Positions 44,922-54,079 of a stretch of 64,000 bases of DNA are shown here, piece after piece. This DNA is from Microbacterium esteraromaticum. GTDB lineage: Bacteria > Actinomycetota > Actinomycetes > Actinomycetales > Microbacteriaceae. Under the pieces are notes generated by a model. That model was given only the letters and a program-made list of their open reading frames with translations, had not been told where the DNA came from and made no database searches. The first letter of the stretch is position 1, and each line of letters starts with the position of its first letter. The translations under genes and the position numbers were made by a program. Where the stretch lies: assembly GCF_014084045.1 (NCBI RefSeq), contig NZ_CP043732.1:2046001-2110000 (forward strand), given 5' to 3'.

Positions 44922-45911
44922 ATGAACGTGCCGCTCATCGAGACCGTGGAATCCTGCAGTCCTGTCACGACGCACGCCATCGGTCAGGAGGCCGCCGCGA
45001 CGGTCGCAGCGACTCTCAAGGCCCTGTCGGATCCGCTGCGACTGCGGATGCTCTCGGCGATCGCATCTGACCCGCGCGGAGAGTCGTGCGTGTGCGATCT
45101 CGCCCAGCTCGCCGACGTGTCGCAGCCGACGGTGTCGCATCATCTGAAGGTGCTCAAAGACGTCGACGTGCTCGCATCCCAGCGGCGCGGCACCTGGGTC
45201 TGGTACCGCATCAACGCGAGCCGCCGTGGCGCTGTCACCGCGCTCCTGGACTCCTTCGCGCCGGCGACGGTCACGGCGTCGTCCGAAGAGGCGGTCGCCG
45301 ACCCGCGCCCGGACTTCGATGCCAGGATCACCCGCCTGGCCGATGAGCTCGCCGCCGCCGTTCCCGAGCTCGGCCCCGCCACCGTGCTCAGCGTGGTCCG
45401 CGAGTCGTACACGTCGCTCGCGCGCACCGCGAAGGTGACAGGGGCCCTCATCCCGCTCACCGAGCGCTTCGCCCGTCAGCGGCTCGCCGACCTCACTCGT
45501 GACCGGGACGGGTCGACGCCGCAGGTGCTGTTCGTGTGCGTCGCCAACGCCGGCAGGTCGCAGCTCGCTGCAGCGCTGGTGAACCAGATGGGCGGCGGCA
45601 GGATCGTCGCACGATCGGCGGGCTCCCGTCCCGCCGAGGTCATCCACCCCCACGTGCGCTCGATCCTCGCTCAGATCGAGGGCGACGCCGCAGACGAGCG
45701 CTTCCCCAAGCCTCTGACGGATGACGCGGTCCGCGCCGCCGACGTGGTGATCACCATGGGGTGCGGCGATGTGTGCCCTGTCATCCCGGGCATCAGATAT
45801 GAGGACTGGGCCGTCGGCGACCCGGCCCTCGCATCGCCCGAAGGCGTCGAAGCCATCCGCGACGACATCGCCGAACGCGTTCGCGCTCTCATCGACGACC
45901 TCACCCGCTGA
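44922..45911 (+). CDS. ArsR repressor fused to low-molecular-weight arsenate reductase
   Basis: A 329-residue fusion. Residues 20-120 are an ArsR winged helix (TLKALSDPLRLRMLSAIA; SCVCDLAQLADVSQPTVSHHLKVLKDVDVL), with the CVC thiols used for arsenite binding. Residues 135-190 are a helical linker seen in this actinobacterial family (LADELAAAVPELGPATVLSVVRESYTSLAR). Residues 200-329 are a low-molecular-weight phosphatase-type arsenate reductase with Cys206-x5-Arg212 in VCVANAGRSQ and the redox cysteines 281 and 285 (CGDVC). Sensor and enzyme are in one chain. It precedes a stand-alone arsC after 22 nt. No arsenite exporter lies in the window. Confidence 0.92.
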   Translation: MNVPLIETVESCSPVTTHAIGQEAAATVAATLKALSDPLRLRMLSAIASDPRGESCVCDLAQLADVSQPTVSHHLKVLKDVDVLASQRRGTWVWYRINASRRGAVTALLDSFAPATVTASSEEAVADPRPDFDARITRLADELAAAVPELGPATVLSVVRESYTSLARTAKVTGALIPLTERFARQRLADLTRDRDGSTPQVLFVCVANAGRSQLAAALVNQMGGGRIVARSAGSRPAEVIHPHVRSILAQIEGDAADERFPKPLTDDAVRAADVVITMGCGDVCPVIPGIRYEDWAVGDPALASPEGVEAIRDDIAERVRALIDDLTR

Positions 45912-45933
45912 CCCATCCCGAAGGAACCCTCTC

Positions 45934-46341
45934 ATGACCGAAACGACGACCACGCCCTCCGTCCTCTTCGTCTGCGTGCACAATGCGGGCCGATCCCAGA
46001 TGGCCGCAGGATTCCTGCGCGACATCGCCGGCGACCGGGTCGAGGTGCGCTCGGCGGGCTCCATGCCCGCTGATCGGATCAACCCGGTCGCCGTCGAGGC
46101 CATGGGCGAGCTCGGCATCGACATAACCGCCGAACAGCCCAAGGTGCTCACCACCGAGGCGGTGCAGGCATCAGACGTCGTGATCACCATGGGCTGCGGC
46201 GACGCCTGCCCGTTCTTCCCCGGCAAGCGCTACGAGGACTGGAAGCTCGACGACCCCGCGGGGCAGGGCATCGACGCCGTGCGCCCGATCAGGGACGAGA
46301 TCCGCGCACGCATCGAGAAGCTCGTCGGCGAACTCGTCTGA
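45934..46341 (+). CDS. arsC: Arsenate reductase ArsC, low-molecular-weight phosphatase type
   Basis: This 135-residue enzyme has the active-site loop VCVHNAGRSQMA (Cys14 to Arg20) and redox cysteines 88 and 92 (GCGDAC), with the usual EDWKLDDPAG general-acid loop. It reduces arsenate to arsenite; in actinobacteria the reductant is often mycothiol/mycoredoxin or thioredoxin. ATG 45934 follows AAGGAAC, 22 nt after the ArsR-ArsC fusion, so the two are co-transcribed. Both carry complete catalytic motifs. Confidence 0.93.
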   Translation: MTETTTTPSVLFVCVHNAGRSQMAAGFLRDIAGDRVEVRSAGSMPADRINPVAVEAMGELGIDITAEQPKVLTTEAVQASDVVITMGCGDACPFFPGKRYEDWKLDDPAGQGIDAVRPIRDEIRARIEKLVGELV

Positions 46342-46384
46342 CGCGGTGCACCGCGGGTCGCGATGCCGATCCATCGAGAGCGCG

Positions 46385-47833
46385 TCAGAAGAGATCGTCG
46401 AGGGCGTCGGGGAGTCCGGCGTCGCGGAGCGCGGTGCGGGCAGCGTGCCAGCCAGCCATCCCATTCACGCCCGGCCCCGGCGGCGTCGCGGCGGATGCCA
46501 GATACACGCCGCGCATGGGTGTGCGCCACGGTGCCGTGGAGATCGCGGGCCGCTTCACCGCCTGCGCCATCGTGAAGGCGCCGCCGAAGACGTCGCCGCC
46601 GATCTCGCTCGCGTTCAGCATCTCCCGCGCCGAGGCTGGCACCGCGTGGCTGGCGAGCACGAGGTCGCGGAATCCGGGTGCGAAGCGCTCGACCTGGCGG
46701 GTGACGAGCTCGGTGGCATCGAGTTCGGAGCCGGGCGGGACATGGATGTAGGTCCACAGGACGGCCTTGCCCGCCGGAGCCCGGGTGTCGTCGAGCACCG
46801 ACGGCTGCACGGCCAGCACATAGGGGCGCTCGCTCACTGTGCCGCGGGCGACCGCGTTCTCACTCGCCCAGACCTCGTCCCGCGTGCCGCCGACGTGCAC
46901 GGTCGGCGACTGCGCGACCATCGGATTCGACCAGGGGACAGGGCCGTCGAGTGCGAAGTCGACTTTCGCGGCGGCGGCGCCGTAGCGGTAGTCCCGCACC
47001 GCGCGGGCGTAGCCTGCGGGCACGTCGGGGAGCGTCAGGGCGAGCCGCGGCGACGTGTTCAGCACGAGCAGGTCACCACGCGCGGGGTCGCCCCAGCCGA
47101 GCGCGCTCAGGTCGCGGATGCGCTCACCCGAGCGCACCGTGCCGCCATGCGCCTCGAGGTCGGCGACCAGCGCATCGGCGATGCGCTGCGCGCCGCCGCG
47201 CGGATACATCCACCCGCCCGCGTGGCCGTGGGCGACGAGCAGCAGCCCCGCGGCGGCGGCGCTCAGCGACGGCATCCGGCTGTTGGCGTGCGCCATCACC
47301 CCGGCCAGCAGCGCCGCGCCCTCCTGGGTGCGCAGCGTCCAGCGGGCGAACGGCGTGCCCTGCTCGAGCATTCGCAGCGCGTAGCGCGCGGCTGTAACCG
47401 GGTGCCGCGGCATACGCAGCAGCTCGTTCCCGGTGAAGTCGACCACTCCGTCGATGCCGTCGGCCAGCGGTCGCGCGAGAGCGAGCCAGGCGCGCTCGTC
47501 GGCTCCCAGCTCGCGTGCGGTGCGCTCGACGTCGCGCCACGCGATCGCCGCCCGCCCGTCATCGAGCGGGTGCGCGTACGAGATCTCCGGAGTGATCCAG
47601 TCCACCCGCTCGGCGAGGCCGAAGGCACGGAAGAACGGCGAACCGAGCGCGGCAGGATGAACGGCGGAGCAGACATCCGACACGAAGCCCGGCAGCGGAC
47701 CGGGCAGGGTGCGCACCCCTCCGCCGATCGTGTCTGCGCCCTCGAGCACCTCGACCCGATACCCCGCGCGGGCAAGGGAGACCGCCGCGACGAGTCCGTT
47801 CGGTCCGCTGCCGATCACCGTCGCCCGTGCCAT
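46385..47833 (-). CDS. FAD-dependent oxidoreductase, CrtI/phytoene desaturase-like
   Basis: This 482-residue protein has an N-terminal dinucleotide-binding motif (VIGSGPNGLVAAVSLARAGYRVEVLEGADTIGG, ADP-binding Rossmann) and the MYPRGGAQRIADAL and PGPGVNGMAGWHAAR segments of the phytoene-desaturase/FAD amine-oxidase family. No carotenoid synthase is adjacent, so a carotenoid role is uncertain; such proteins are often annotated NAD(P)/FAD-dependent oxidoreductase. ATG 47833 has no ribosome binding site but a CAGACT hexamer 7 nt upstream. It is divergent from the small Cys-rich gene. Confidence 0.85.
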   Translation of the reverse strand: MARATVIGSGPNGLVAAVSLARAGYRVEVLEGADTIGGGVRTLPGPLPGFVSDVCSAVHPAALGSPFFRAFGLAERVDWITPEISYAHPLDDGRAAIAWRDVERTARELGADERAWLALARPLADGIDGVVDFTGNELLRMPRHPVTAARYALRMLEQGTPFARWTLRTQEGAALLAGVMAHANSRMPSLSAAAAGLLLVAHGHAGGWMYPRGGAQRIADALVADLEAHGGTVRSGERIRDLSALGWGDPARGDLLVLNTSPRLALTLPDVPAGYARAVRDYRYGAAAAKVDFALDGPVPWSNPMVAQSPTVHVGGTRDEVWASENAVARGTVSERPYVLAVQPSVLDDTRAPAGKAVLWTYIHVPPGSELDATELVTRQVERFAPGFRDLVLASHAVPASAREMLNASEIGGDVFGGAFTMAQAVKRPAISTAPWRTPMRGVYLASAATPPGPGVNGMAGWHAARTALRDAGLPDALDDLF

Positions 47834-47897
47834 GCGCCCCAGTCTGGCACGCGTGGACCGGTCGGCCAGGGGCCTTGCGGATGAGAGAATGGATGTG

Positions 47898-48401
47898 ATG
47901 AACGAAGTACAGGGTCCCACCCCCGCAGGAACCTCCCGACCGTACCGATCTCTCGCGGAGGCGCTGCGTGCGCACCGGATCCCCGTCGAGAATCACGAGT
48001 TCATCGCAGCGGTGACAGATGCCGTCGGGATCAGCAGCTACATCGACCGCGGCCGGTACATCGAGGCCATCCGCCGCACGCCCCAGGCGCCGCTGCACAT
48101 CGGCCGGACGTATATCAACGGGTTCGCCGAGGACGAGCAGGTCAGCGTCGCGGGCCGTGTGCTGCCGCTGCTGCCCAGCGAGGGACGAGCACCGTATTTC
48201 TACGTGACCCAGCCCAGCGGGCTGCCCGGTGTCGCCGCGGTGAGGCGTCCGGCATCCGGCGCGCGCAAGCCCGCGGCATCCCGTCCCGCGCCCGAGCCGC
48301 GTGCACCGCGCGCGACGAACCTCAGCGAGCGCGACTACGGGGTCTGCGACGTGTGCTTCATGGTGAAGAACGCCGCGGGCAAGTGCGGCTGCGACGAGTG
48401 A
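47898..48401 (+). CDS. Hypothetical protein with C-terminal CxxC-CxC cluster
   Basis: I do not recognise this 167-residue protein. Its first 105 residues are a compact alpha/beta region (LAEALRAHRIPVENHEFIAAVTDAVG), followed by a Pro/Ala/Arg linker and a tail with five cysteines in a CDVC...KCGC arrangement, which could bind zinc. A metal-binding adaptor is possible. ATG 47898 is 7 nt after GAGAAT, a weak leaderless-type hexamer. It is divergent from the CrtI-like gene, 64 nt apart. Confidence 0.65.
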   Translation: MNEVQGPTPAGTSRPYRSLAEALRAHRIPVENHEFIAAVTDAVGISSYIDRGRYIEAIRRTPQAPLHIGRTYINGFAEDEQVSVAGRVLPLLPSEGRAPYFYVTQPSGLPGVAAVRRPASGARKPAASRPAPEPRAPRATNLSERDYGVCDVCFMVKNAAGKCGCDE

Positions 48402-48414
48402 GGCCGGCGGCGGC

Positions 48415-49074
48415 CTACGACAGCTGAGCCTGCACCCGGCGCGAGATCTCGGCGATCGGCATCGATCGGGGGAACACCGCCACGACGACGTCGTCGTCCG
48501 CGGGCTCCGACGACTCGGGGAGCACGCCGTAGCGTCGCCGCACGTCGTCGAGCGCTTCACGCAGCTCCGTCAGCGGCACCCGGCGTCCACGCAGCAGCTG
48601 CCGCAGCACGTGATTGTGCACCGCGGTGATCAGCGCCGAGAAGCCGACCGCGTCGATCGGCGCGATGCCTGGCAGCGAATCGCGCAGGTACTCGTCGAAC
48701 AGGCGCTCGTAGCGGAACACCGTCACGATCTCGCGATCGCGCAGCACGGCCACCTCGCGCACGATCTCGTAGCGCCTGCGGGCGAGTTCGGGATCGCGGG
48801 CGAAGTGCGTGAACACCCGCTCCGATGCCTCGCAGACCGCTGCCCAGGGGTCGTCGTGCGATTCGGAGAGGAACCGGCGCAGCTCGTCGAGGAGCGCCTC
48901 GTGATCGGTGAAGACGACGTCCTCCTTCCCGCCGAACTGGCGGAAGAAGGTCGAACGCGAGACCCCGGCGGCTTTCGCGATCTGCTCGACCGAGGTGGCC
49001 TCGAACCCCAGTTCGGCGAACAGATCGATCGCGGCGGCGACGACGCCGGTGCGCAGTTCAGTCGGATGCTGCAT
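48415..49074 (-). CDS. TetR/AcrR family transcriptional regulator
   Basis: The 219-residue repressor has a clear TetR DNA-binding helix-turn-helix at the N-terminus (GVVAAAIDLFAELGFEATSVEQIAKAAGVSRSTFFRQFGGKEDVVF) and a helical ligand/dimer domain. No binding partner is defined: its neighbours are the Cys-rich gene and sucC. Its ATG at 49074 is preceded by TAGGCT with a 7-nt gap, so it is leaderless. Ligand unknown. Confidence 0.88.
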   Translation of the reverse strand: MQHPTELRTGVVAAAIDLFAELGFEATSVEQIAKAAGVSRSTFFRQFGGKEDVVFTDHEALLDELRRFLSESHDDPWAAVCEASERVFTHFARDPELARRRYEIVREVAVLRDREIVTVFRYERLFDEYLRDSLPGIAPIDAVGFSALITAVHNHVLRQLLRGRRVPLTELREALDDVRRRYGVLPESSEPADDDVVVAVFPRSMPIAEISRRVQAQLS

Positions 49075-49081
49075 ACCGGAG

Positions 49082-49087
49082 AGCCTA
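49082..49087 (-). promoter_or_regulatory. -10 hexamer TAGGCT of the TetR gene, leaderless
   Basis: The complement reads AGCCTA; it ends 7 nt before the start codon at 49074. Confidence 0.55.
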
Positions 49088-49125
49088 GACCCGCGGTGCG
49101 GGGCAGGTCGTCGGCGGTAGTAGGC

Positions 49126-49152
49126 TTGCCAATCGGGTCGAATGATATCGAC
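49126..49152 (+). promoter_or_regulatory. Candidate sucCD promoter/operator
   Basis: TTGCCA (49126-49131) is a possible -35; the inverted repeat GTCGA-N6-TCGAC (49137-49152) follows where a -10 would be expected. Weak, but nothing else in the gap fits. GAAGGA lies before GTG 49205. Confidence 0.3.
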
Positions 49153-49204
49153 ACCCGACAGAACTGTCGCGTCCCACCCGCCGCAACCAGCGAAGGACTG
49201 CACT

Positions 49205-50371
49205 GTGGATCTCTACGAGTACCAGGCACGAGACCTTTTCGAATCCTACGGAGTGCCGGTTCTCGCCGGCATCGTCGCCGACACCCCCGAGGAGGTGAAG
49301 GCAGCGGCCGAGAAGCTCGGTGGAGTGGTGGTCGTCAAGGCCCAGGTCAAGACCGGTGGCCGCGGCAAGGCCGGCGGCGTCAAGGTCGCCAAGAACCCGG
49401 ATGAGGCGTACGAGGCCGCGAAGGCGATCCTCGGTCTCGACATCAAGGGGCACATCGTCAAGCGGGTCATGGTCGCCGCCGGCGCCCGCATCGCCGAGGA
49501 GTTCTACTTCTCGGTGCTCCTCGACCGTGCGAACCGCTCGTACCTGTCGCTGTGCAGCGTCGAGGGCGGCATGGAGATCGAGCAGCTCGCCGTCGAGAAG
49601 CCCGAGGCACTCGCCCGCATCGAGGTCAACCCGCTCACCGGCATCGACAAGGCGAAGGCCGTCGAGATCGCCAAGGCCGCCAACTTCCCCGAGGACCTCG
49701 TCGAGAAGGTCTCCGATGTGTTCGTGAGGCTCTACGAGGTCTACAAGGGCGAGGACGCCACGCTCGTCGAGGTGAACCCGCTGGTGCGCACCGAAGACGG
49801 CGACATCATCGCCCTCGACGGCAAGGTCACCCTCGACGAGAACGCCTCCGAGATCCGTCACCCCGGTCACGAGGCCCTCGCGGACAAGGACTCCGAGAAC
49901 CCGCTCGAGGCCAAGGCGAAGGCATCCGGCCTGAACTACGTCAAGCTCGACGGCCAGGTCGGCATCATCGGCAACGGCGCGGGTCTGGTCATGTCGACCC
50001 TCGACGTCGTCGCCTACGCAGGCGAGAACCACGGCGGCGTGAAGCCGGCCAACTTCCTCGACATCGGCGGCGGCGCATCGGCCACCGTCATGGCGGCGGG
50101 CCTCGACGTCATCCTCGGTGACGAGCAGGTCAAGAGCGTGTTCGTGAACGTCTTCGGCGGCATCACCTCGTGCGTCGCCGTCGCCGACGGCATCGTGAAG
50201 GCCCTCGAGATCCTCGGCGACGCGGCCACCAAGCCGCTCGTCGTGCGCCTCGACGGCAACCAGGTCGAGGAGGGTCGTCAGATCCTCGCCGCAGCCAACC
50301 ACCCGCTCGTCACCCTCGCCGCAACCATGGACGAGGGCGCCGACAAGGCCGCCGAGCTGGCGAACGCCTGA
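49205..50371 (+). CDS. sucC: Succinyl-CoA synthetase beta subunit (ADP-forming)
   Basis: This 388-residue subunit starts at GTG 49205 with [19 protein letters not shown], the family's universal opening, and has the ATP-grasp region ([23 protein letters not shown]) and the CoA-binding C-terminal half ([30 protein letters not shown]). With SucD it converts succinyl-CoA, phosphate and ADP to succinate and ATP in the citric acid cycle. sucD follows after 18 nt. GAAGGA precedes the start. Confidence 0.96.
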   Translation: MDLYEYQARDLFESYGVPVLAGIVADTPEEVKAAAEKLGGVVVVKAQVKTGGRGKAGGVKVAKNPDEAYEAAKAILGLDIKGHIVKRVMVAAGARIAEEFYFSVLLDRANRSYLSLCSVEGGMEIEQLAVEKPEALARIEVNPLTGIDKAKAVEIAKAANFPEDLVEKVSDVFVRLYEVYKGEDATLVEVNPLVRTEDGDIIALDGKVTLDENASEIRHPGHEALADKDSENPLEAKAKASGLNYVKLDGQVGIIGNGAGLVMSTLDVVAYAGENHGGVKPANFLDIGGGASATVMAAGLDVILGDEQVKSVFVNVFGGITSCVAVADGIVKALEILGDAATKPLVVRLDGNQVEEGRQILAAANHPLVTLAATMDEGADKAAELANA

Positions 50372-51292
<921 letters not shown>

Positions 51293-51311
51293 CCTGAGCT
51301 AGACTCGTATA

Positions 51312-51343
51312 CGAAGGCCCCGGGCTCCACCCCGGGGCCTTCG
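51312..51343 (+). terminator. Terminator hairpin of sucCD
   Basis: CGAAGGCCCCGGG pairs perfectly with CCCGGGGCCTTCG, 6-nt loop, followed by TTCATG. Confidence 0.85.
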
Positions 51344-51419
51344 TTCATGTCCGGGCCGCCCGGGCATGCGGCCGTGCGACCTCGGTTGACGTGCGCTTCC
51401 GGGCGCCGAGGCATACGCA

Positions 51420-51449
51420 GCCGACCCCGGCAGCGCCGACCCCGGCAGC
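51420..51449. repeat. 15-bp tandem duplication
   Basis: GCCGACCCCGGCAGC occurs twice in a row in the intergenic region between sucD and the TetR gene. The rest of that gap holds only the sucD terminator. Confidence 0.85.
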
Positions 51450-51464
51450 GGTGCCCTCGGCGTG

Positions 51465-52043
51465 TCAGTGCGCCAGGACGGCGTCGAGCAGCACGTCGAG
51501 CATGCGGTGCGCCGACTCGCGCGCCGCGCCGTCGTGCGGGCGCTCGGAGAGCCAGAGGGCGGCTTCGTTCATGGCGCCCGAGAGCAGCGCGGTGGCCGCT
51601 GCGACATCGGCGTCAGCGAGGTCTATCACGCGCAGCGCATCGCTCAGATGTGCGCCCGAGGCCTCGGCATCCGCCTGCCGCCAGGCATCCCAGCCCAGGG
51701 CGCGAGGCGCGTCGACCAGCAGCACCCGGGCCCTGCCGTTCGCTGTGATCGCGTCGAGGAACGCGTGGCTGCCGATTCGAAGCGACTCGGAGGGGGAGCG
51801 CGAGGCATCGGCTGCCGCGACCACGGCGTCGGCGACCTGCTGCTGCATTCGCTTCATGACGGCGAGGAAGAGGCCGGGCTTCGAGACGTAGTGGTGGTAG
51901 ACGGCGCCGCGGGTCACCCCGGCGTCGACCGCGATCTCGTCGATCGATGCCGCAGCGAAGCCGTGCTCGATGAAACGCGCCTCAGCGGCGTCGAGGACTC
52001 TGGCCGCGGTCGCTGCGGCCTCGGCGGCGGTGGCTCTGGGCAT
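51465..52043 (-). CDS. TetR/AcrR family regulator of the divergent VOC gene
   Basis: A 192-residue repressor with an N-terminal HTH ([47 protein letters not shown]). It is divergent from a VOC gene with 75 nt between. That gap contains two related dyad sites arranged as an inverted repeat, the likely operators. The product probably represses both genes. The ligand is unknown, though VOC substrates are plausible. Confidence 0.9.
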   Translation of the reverse strand: MPRATAAEAAATAARVLDAAEARFIEHGFAAASIDEIAVDAGVTRGAVYHHYVSKPGLFLAVMKRMQQQVADAVVAAADASRSPSESLRIGSHAFLDAITANGRARVLLVDAPRALGWDAWRQADAEASGAHLSDALRVIDLADADVAAATALLSGAMNEAALWLSERPHDGAARESAHRMLDVLLDAVLAH

Positions 52044-52052
52044 CGGGTTCCC

Positions 52053-52108
52053 TTACATACTCTGTGCATGTATCTTAGTGGAACCAGATACAAACACTGC
52101 GTATGTAA
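52053..52108. promoter_or_regulatory. Paired TetR operators between the divergent TetR and VOC genes
   Basis: Two 23-nt arms (52053-52075 and 52086-52108) are inverted copies of each other with 19 of 23 positions matching; both end in TTACATAC. Arm 1 is itself a dyad (TACATAC...GCATGTA). They cover the whole promoter region of both genes. Confidence 0.75.
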
Positions 52109-52118
52109 AGGAAGTGCG

Positions 52119-52520
52119 ATGCATATCTCCTCGTTCTATCCCGTGCTCATGGTCGACGATGTCGCCGCCTCGGCGCGGTTCTACCGCGACGTGCTCGGCT
52201 TCGAGACGACCTTCGAGGCCGACTGGTACGTCAGCCTGCGCGTCGACGGAGGCGAGCTGGCCGTGCTCGATCGCCGCCATGAGACCATCCCGGAGGGATT
52301 CCGCGTCCCGGTGGCCGGCCTGCTTCTCAACGTCGAGGTCGACGACGCCGAGGCGGAGCACGCACGGCTCGTCGGTGAACTCCGCCTCGTCGAACGTCTT
52401 CCGCTGCGCGATGAGGATTTCGGCCAGAGGCATTTCATCGTCGAAGCACCCGGGGGAGTGCTGCTGGATGTGATCGAGCCGATCGAGCCGTCAGCCGAGT
52501 TCGCGGCGGCCTACGCCTGA
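52119..52520 (+). CDS. VOC family protein (glyoxalase-like)
   Basis: This 133-residue protein is a vicinal-oxygen-chelate fold enzyme: [33 protein letters not shown] (first beta-alpha-beta-beta-beta unit with the first metal ligand region) and [21 protein letters not shown] in the second. Substrates of this superfamily range from methylglyoxal adducts to antibiotics, so function is open. It is divergent from the TetR gene, which probably represses it. AAAGGAAG precedes ATG 52119. Confidence 0.85.
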   Translation: MHISSFYPVLMVDDVAASARFYRDVLGFETTFEADWYVSLRVDGGELAVLDRRHETIPEGFRVPVAGLLLNVEVDDAEAEHARLVGELRLVERLPLRDEDFGQRHFIVEAPGGVLLDVIEPIEPSAEFAAAYA

Positions 52521-52548
52521 CGTCAGGAAAGAGGACGATCCCGCGGGA

Positions 52549-53988
52549 TCAGCTGAGGAGCATCTCCACCGGGCCGCGGGCGAAGTAGATGACGAAGCCG
52601 ATCGTCACCACCCACAGCAGCGGGCTGATCTCCTTGGCCTTGCCCGAGAACGCGCGGGCGGCGACCCAGCCGATGAACCCCGCACCGATGCCGTTGGCGA
52701 TCGAGTAGGTCATCGGCATGACCGACACGGTGAGGAAGACGCCGAACAGGGCGGAGAAGTCGGTGAGGTCGATGAAGCGTATCTGGCTCATCATCAGCGC
52801 GCCGACGATGACCAGCGCGGCCGCCGCCACCTCGGTGGGGACGATGGAGACGAGCGGCGTGAAGAACATCGCGATGAGGAAGAGCACGCCGGTGACGAGG
52901 TTCGCGAATCCCGTGCGGGCGCCCTCGCCGATGCCGGCGCCCGACTCGATGAACACCGTGTTCGACGAGGCTGAGGTGGCGCCGCCGACCACTGCACCGA
53001 CGCCCTCGACGATGAGCGCCGACTTCAGGCGCGGGAAGTTGCCGCGGTCGTCGGCGATGTCGGCCTCCTTCGCGAGACCGGTCATGGTGCCCATCGCGTC
53101 GAAGAAGTTCGTGAACACGAGGGTGAACACGAGCATGAGCGCCGCAAGCGCGCCGATCCGGCCGAAGGAGCCGAACAGGTCGACCTGGCCGACGAGTGAC
53201 AGATCCGGAACGCTGACGAGCTGCGAGGGAAGGGCCGGCACCGAGAGGCCCCAGCCGCCGGGGTTGTCCTCGCCCTTGGCGCCGATGTGCCAGATCGCCT
53301 CGACGACGACCGCCAGCACGGTGCCGGACACCAGGCCGATGAGGATTCCGCCCTTCACCCTTCGCGCGACGAGCACGCCGGTCACCAGCAGGGTGATGAC
53401 GAAGATCAGCGTCGGGATCGTCGCGACCGATCCGCCGACGCCGAGGGCGACCGGCGGCGAGGTGGCAGCTGTGACGAAGCCCGCGTTGACGAAGCCGATG
53501 AACGCGATGAACAGGCCGATGCCGACGGTGATCGCGATCTTCAGCTGCATCGGAACGGCGTCGAAGATCATGCGGCGCAGACCCGTGGCGCTGAGCAGCA
53601 CGATGATCAGGCCGTTGACGACCACGAGTCCCATCGCCTCGGGCCACGTGACCTCGCCGACGACGGAGAACGCGAGGAACGCATTGATGCCGAGGCCGGC
53701 CGCGAAGCCGAACGGCAGCCGGGCGACCAGGCCGAACAGAATCGTCATGACCGCGGCCGTGAGGCCGGTGACCGCGCTCAGCTGCACGAAATCGAGCTGA
53801 GAGCCCGCGATGTCGGTTCCGCTGGAGAGGATGATCGGGTTCAGGATGACGATGTACGCCATCGTCACGAATGTGACCACACCGCCGCGGATCTCGGCGG
53901 CGAAACTCGAACCCCGCCGGGTGATCTCGAAGAAGCGGTCGATCGCGTTTCGCGGTTCGGCGTCGGTGCGCACAGGGGCATCAGTCAT
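52549..53988 (-). CDS. NCS2 family purine permease (AzgA-like)
   Basis: A 479-residue membrane protein of about twelve to fourteen spans with the NCS2/AzgA signatures: AEIRGGVVTFVTMAYIVILNPIILSSG, ARLPFGFAAGLGINAFLAFSVV, FTNFFDAMGTMTGLAKEADI and VGGATSASSNTVFIESGAGIGEGARTG. The AzgA group carries hypoxanthine, guanine and adenine, which suits a purine-salvage link with the guanine genes here. The start at 53988 follows GGAGG. An inverted repeat overlaps that ribosome binding site. Confidence 0.92.
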   Translation of the reverse strand: MTDAPVRTDAEPRNAIDRFFEITRRGSSFAAEIRGGVVTFVTMAYIVILNPIILSSGTDIAGSQLDFVQLSAVTGLTAAVMTILFGLVARLPFGFAAGLGINAFLAFSVVGEVTWPEAMGLVVVNGLIIVLLSATGLRRMIFDAVPMQLKIAITVGIGLFIAFIGFVNAGFVTAATSPPVALGVGGSVATIPTLIFVITLLVTGVLVARRVKGGILIGLVSGTVLAVVVEAIWHIGAKGEDNPGGWGLSVPALPSQLVSVPDLSLVGQVDLFGSFGRIGALAALMLVFTLVFTNFFDAMGTMTGLAKEADIADDRGNFPRLKSALIVEGVGAVVGGATSASSNTVFIESGAGIGEGARTGFANLVTGVLFLIAMFFTPLVSIVPTEVAAAALVIVGALMMSQIRFIDLTDFSALFGVFLTVSVMPMTYSIANGIGAGFIGWVAARAFSGKAKEISPLLWVVTIGFVIYFARGPVEMLLS

Positions 53989-53997
53989 CGGGGGACC

Positions 53998-54026
53998 TCC
54001 GCAGAGAATCTATCGGGTTCTGCGGA
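53998..54026. promoter_or_regulatory. Inverted repeat TCCGCAGA-N13-TCTGCGGA upstream of the purine permease
   Basis: Perfect 8-bp arms straddle the AGAATCTAT promoter-like stretch and overlap the Shine-Dalgarno of the minus-strand permease gene. It could be an operator or leader hairpin. Confidence 0.35.
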
Positions 54027-54064
54027 GCGAGCGTGGCCCAGGCGCGCGGCGGCCACGCACGACG

Positions 54065-54070
54065 TAGGCT
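54065..54070 (+). promoter_or_regulatory. -10 hexamer TAGGCT of the DUF6350 gene
   Basis: TAGGCT lies 9 nt before ATG 54080, giving an almost leaderless transcript. Confidence 0.5.
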
Positions 54071-54079
54071 CGATTCGTC

